A program made the translations under genes and the position numbers. The notes under the pieces are model-generated. The model was not told the DNA's origin, ran no database searches, and saw only the letters and a list, made by a program, of their open reading frames with translations. From Microcaldota archaeon (GTDB lineage: Archaea; Micrarchaeota; Micrarchaeia; CAILAH01): a DNA stretch of 7,252 nucleotides. Shown here piece by piece: positions 5,626 to 7,252 of the stretch. How positions within the stretch are numbered: position 1 is the first letter of the stretch; each line of letters begins with the position of its first letter. The stretch lies in NCBI GenBank assembly GCA_026419815.1, contig JAOAKR010000031.1, positions 1 to 7,252 of the forward strand, written 5' to 3'.

Positions 5626-6074
5626 TAAAACTCCGCCTCCTGGAACTTGTAGTATTGCGGCTTTCCGCCTTCGCTGATGACTGCGAGCATAAGCGTCTTG
5701 CGCACGCGCCGTGCAGTGTCGCGCAGCGCAAGCATCTCCGCAAGCCCTATCCCAGGCTCAACGACCTTAACCATATATGTGCTTTCAGCCCTGCCCGGCA
5801 CCATCCCCTTCTCGTGCACGAGGATTACGTCATCCTGCCAAACATAGTTGCACACATGCAGATTCTTCCTGAGGTCACTGAAAACAGCATAAACGCGCTT
5901 TAAGTGCGCATCATTCACGATGCGCTCAAGCGCACCCTCAAACTTCCCTTTCCCGATTTCAGTAAGATATGCGGCCTGAAGCGCATCAACGTAATACTTG
6001 CCTTCCCTGCGGTAGCCGATATACCTGCTTTCAAGCTCAGAAGCAAGGCGGCTGTCCGCAACCTCATACTCCAT
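5625..6074 (-). CDS. tRNA-splicing endonuclease-like subunit lacking two catalytic residues
   Basis: The 149-residue protein follows the layout of archaeal tRNA-splicing endonuclease (EndA), which cuts bulge-helix-bulge introns from pre-tRNA. An N-terminal domain with L-x-S-x-Y-I-G and VDALQAAYLTEIGKGKF (about 11-45) resembles the EndA_N fold. Then come VYAVFSDLRK (61-70) and a C-terminal nuclease fold ending RVRKTLMLAVI (123-133) and YYKF. The catalytic triad is Tyr, His and Lys. Lys126 is present, but by my alignment the Tyr position is His87 (ILVHEKG, usually V-Y-E/R) and the His position is Glu97 (ESTYMV, usually HSEYLV). This resembles the structural beta-type subunit of heterotetrameric archaeal enzymes, so an active partner should be encoded elsewhere. 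The ATG sits under a TATA-like box with no Shine-Dalgarno, suggesting a leaderless start. It is first in a two-gene unit with the HIT gene. The family call rests on pattern memory rather than a search. Confidence 0.7.
   Translation of the reverse strand: MEYEVADSRLASELESRYIGYRREGKYYVDALQAAYLTEIGKGKFEGALERIVNDAHLKRVYAVFSDLRKNLHVCNYVWQDDVILVHEKGMVPGRAESTYMVKVVEPGIGLAEMLALRDTARRVRKTLMLAVISEGGKPQYYKFQEAEF
5631..5640 (-). promoter_or_regulatory. Double Shine-Dalgarno for the HIT gene
   Basis: Read on the minus strand this is GGAGGCGGAG, with GGAG ending 5 nt before the ATG at 5625 and a GGAGG 10 nt before it. It lies inside the last codons of the upstream gene and supports internal initiation or re-initiation at the TAATG junction. 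It is the only well-placed Shine-Dalgarno seen in the window; the other genes lack one or look leaderless. Confidence 0.65.
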
Positions 6075-6097
6075 GGCTGGATTTTGGGGGATGATGA

Positions 6098-6111
6098 TTA
6101 AAAAATTTTAT
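6098..6111 (-). promoter_or_regulatory. TATA-like box for the splicing-endonuclease-like/HIT gene pair
   Basis: On the minus strand this reads ATAAAATTTTTTAA, centred about 30 nt before the ATG at 6074. This places transcription start within a few nt of the start codon. The gap from 6075 to 6231 otherwise holds only copy B of the intergenic element; no gene was found in it. Confidence 0.45.
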
Positions 6112-6119
6112 CAAAAACA

Positions 6120-6179
6120 GGCATTTGCAACTCTCCAACGGTTAGTGTGTAGCCTTTACACAGATGACTTACTTGTTTT
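6120..6179 (+). repeat. Copy B of the short intergenic element (first copy at 2840-2890)
   Basis: It begins GGCATTTGCAACT and contains a perfect 6-bp stem, TGTGTA (6146-6151) with TACACA (6157-6162), around a 5-nt loop. TTGTTTT follows at 6173-6179. Blocks occur in the same order and strand as in copy A, with nearly the same spacing up to the stem. Unlike copy A, no plus-strand gene ends just upstream, so a plain terminator role does not explain this copy. Confidence 0.35.
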
Positions 6180-6231
6180 GGGTGGTTGAACAAAGCAATA
6201 GACTAATCAGCCCATAAAAGCCCCATTTGTG

Positions 6232-6888
6232 TTACGGCACTGCCGTTTGCAGTTTTGCAAGCGCATTTGGGAGGCCGGAGATTCCCTTGATTATCATATC
6301 CGGGGATTTAGTGCGCAGCGTGGTGGTGCTGAACGATGTGCTCACTGCAATGCATCTCATACCCGCCCTGCGGGCAGCCTCAATCCCATTAAGCGAATCC
6401 TCAACAACAACACATTCACAAGGTGGCACACCCAGCGCGCGTGCTGCCCTGAGGAACGGCTCCGGGCTAGGCTTCCCATTTGACACATCGTCCCCGCTGA
6501 GCACGCAATCCAATTCATTGGCAATCCCTGCCTTCTCAACCACAAGCCCAACAATCTTTCTTGGGCTTGAGCTTACCAGCGCCACCTTGAATTTCCGGTG
6601 TATCAGTGAAACGGCCTTAGCCGCCCCCCTGAAAATCCGTATCTCGCCTTTCCTTCTTTCAAACTGGCGCACCTTCTCATCAAGCATCTCCTGTGGGGTT
6701 ACACCCCTAAGCCCATAGTTGGCTATCGCCCACGCATAAACATCCAGCTCTTTCAGCCCCTTTATGTGTGCCCATTCCGCACCAATGCGCCTGCCGTGCC
6801 TCAAAATCATCTTCCTGTCAATTGATTCGTGCAGGGGCTCGGTATTGGATATAACCCCGTCCATATCAAGCAGCACGGCGCGCAGCAT
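6232..6888 (-). CDS. HAD-superfamily hydrolase, beta-phosphoglucomutase/phosphatase-like (subfamily IA)
   Basis: The 218-residue protein has all four HAD motifs. Motif I is LLDMDGVISNTEP, with Asp8 as nucleophile and Asp10 as general acid-base. Motif II is the VSSS Ser (106-107), motif III Lys139 in NGKPSPEPF, and motif IV VVVEDS (Glu163, Asp164). The insert at about 17-85 after motif I is the alpha-helical C1 cap of subfamily IA, seen in beta-phosphoglucomutase and small phosphosugar phosphatases such as phosphoglycolate phosphatase. It probably dephosphorylates a small cytoplasmic phosphometabolite; the substrate cannot be read from the sequence, and a mutase role is possible but less likely with no sugar genes nearby. 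Length is typical and the protein looks intact. The ATG at 6888 sits downstream of a TATA-like box. It lies 34 nt after the cupredoxin-like gene on the same strand. Confidence 0.9.
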   Translation of the reverse strand: MLRAVLLDMDGVISNTEPLHESIDRKMILRHGRRIGAEWAHIKGLKELDVYAWAIANYGLRGVTPQEMLDEKVRQFERRKGEIRIFRGAAKAVSLIHRKFKVALVSSSPRKIVGLVVEKAGIANELDCVLSGDDVSNGKPSPEPFLRAARALGVPPCECVVVEDSLNGIEAARRAGMRCIAVSTSFSTTTLRTKSPDMIIKGISGLPNALAKLQTAVP

Positions 6889-6901
6889 CAGCCGTAATAT
6901 G

Positions 6902-6920
6902 AAAATAAAAAGTTAAAATA
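6902..6920 (-). promoter_or_regulatory. TATA-like box of the HAD gene, also a T-rich terminator for the upstream gene
   Basis: The 34-nt gap is very AT-rich. On the minus strand TATTTTAACT (6911-6920) is centred about 27 nt before the ATG at 6888, which suits a leaderless TATA box. The following TTTTTATTTTC (6902-6912) is a T-rich tract suited to ending the upstream transcript. Which role dominates cannot be told from sequence. Confidence 0.4.
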
Positions 6921-6922
6921 AG

Positions 6923-7252
6923 CTACTCAACATTGACCTTGCCCGTGGCCTTGAGGAGGTTGCCTGCAAGCCAGAACAGCCGGTATTCAAACGTTGAGTC
7001 GGCAGTGAATTCAACGCGCTGTGTGCTGCCCGGCATAAGCACTGGCGCGTCCTTCCACGCCGAGCTCAGTATCCTCATCCCGTTTGGGTGGGCCTCCTCT
7101 TTGGACACAACGAAGTTTATTATCACAAGGTCTCCCTTATTCACCCTGATCTCGCTTGGCTGGAAGCCAGAGTTGCTGACCTGCACAGTGAACTCCTTTA
7201 CGGGCTGGCCTGACACGCCGAGCACTGTAAACGAGAACTCATCGCTCCACAC
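6923..7252 (-). CDS. Cupredoxin-like domain protein, 5'-truncated, no visible copper site
   Basis: The frame is open to the window edge and ends with TAG at 6923-6925. The GTG at 7250-7252 is probably an internal Val, so the N-terminus, perhaps including a signal or anchor, is missing. The visible 109 residues follow the cupredoxin strand pattern: FTVQVSNSGFQPSEIRVNKGD, then VIINFVV, EAHPNGMRI, MPGSTQRVEF, FEYRLFW and a final GKVNVE. Cupredoxins are usually exported and carry copper for electron transfer, with ligands His, then Cys-x(n)-His-x(n)-Met near the end. Here the last loop (about 88-104) has no Cys, His or Met; only one His (about residue 55) is near a ligand position. It is therefore probably a structural or binding domain in a larger surface or lipid-anchored protein rather than an electron carrier. 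Fold confidence is moderate to good; function is unknown. Confidence 0.72.
   Translation of the reverse strand: MWSDEFSFTVLGVSGQPVKEFTVQVSNSGFQPSEIRVNKGDLVIINFVVSKEEAHPNGMRILSSAWKDAPVLMPGSTQRVEFTADSTFEYRLFWLAGNLLKATGKVNVE

Noticed and set aside
5583..5903. Plus-strand open frame opposite the splicing-endonuclease-like gene
   Set aside because: No recognisable domain or promoter, and the minus-strand frame has a family-like pattern and coupled neighbour.
6112..6231. tRNA gene (a GGTTGAAC string resembles a T-loop)
   Set aside because: No 7-bp acceptor stem, D-arm or anticodon arm could be placed on either strand, even allowing an intron.
6227..6718. Plus-strand open frame opposite the HAD gene
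   Set aside because: The minus strand has all four HAD motifs; the plus-strand product is Ser/Leu/Pro-rich as expected of an antisense shadow.
1..7252. Bacterial origin of the window, suggested by the lytic transglycosylase
   Set aside because: The splicing-endonuclease-like protein, TATA-type promoters, frequent ATA/AGG codons and the surface-protein type all point to an archaeon. No bacterial -35/-10 promoter was noticed.

Overview
The window looks like part of the chromosome of an archaeon, most likely a small-genome (DPANN-type) lineage. Three things point this way. Promoters are archaeal, with AT-rich TATA-like boxes about 25-30 nt upstream of start codons and hardly any leader. There is a tRNA-splicing-endonuclease-like protein, a family of archaea and eukaryotes. 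The left-edge gene is a large surface protein of a kind common in DPANN genomes. ATA (Ile) and AGG (Arg) codons are frequent in every gene. The lineage is inferred from these features, not from a marker gene.

Left part, plus strand (1-2835): the 3' portion of a big cell-surface protein (beta-helix-like region, four Ig-like/carboxypeptidase-regulatory-like repeats, C-terminal membrane hairpin), then a two-pass membrane protein with a long disordered N-terminus and a conserved core of unknown function. A 233-nt gap follows (2836-3068). It holds a terminator-like hairpin, a perfect 22-nt direct repeat and a strong TATA box.

Centre, plus strand (3069-5219): an exported MltD-type lytic transglycosylase with two LysM domains, followed after 9 nt by an endonuclease-III-superfamily DNA glycosylase. 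The first is the most striking gene: it is built to cut bacterial murein, yet sits in what seems to be an archaeal genome, whose owner should have no murein.

Right part, minus strand (5212-7252): reading right to left, the 3' end of a cupredoxin-like gene with no visible copper site, a HAD phosphatase, a 157-nt gap, then a two-gene unit in which a catalytically degenerate tRNA-splicing-endonuclease subunit is translationally coupled to a zinc-type HIT hydrolase. The HIT gene converges on the DNA glycosylase with an 8-nt tail-to-tail overlap.

The genes form no single pathway. The coherent themes are cell-surface biology (surface protein, membrane protein, murein hydrolase, cupredoxin-like protein) and nucleic-acid or nucleotide housekeeping (DNA glycosylase, splicing endonuclease subunit, HIT, HAD). 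The best candidates for unusual biology are the murein hydrolase with its Cys-paired LysM domains, the degenerate splicing-endonuclease subunit, and a short intergenic element that appears twice, at 2840-2890 and 6120-6179.
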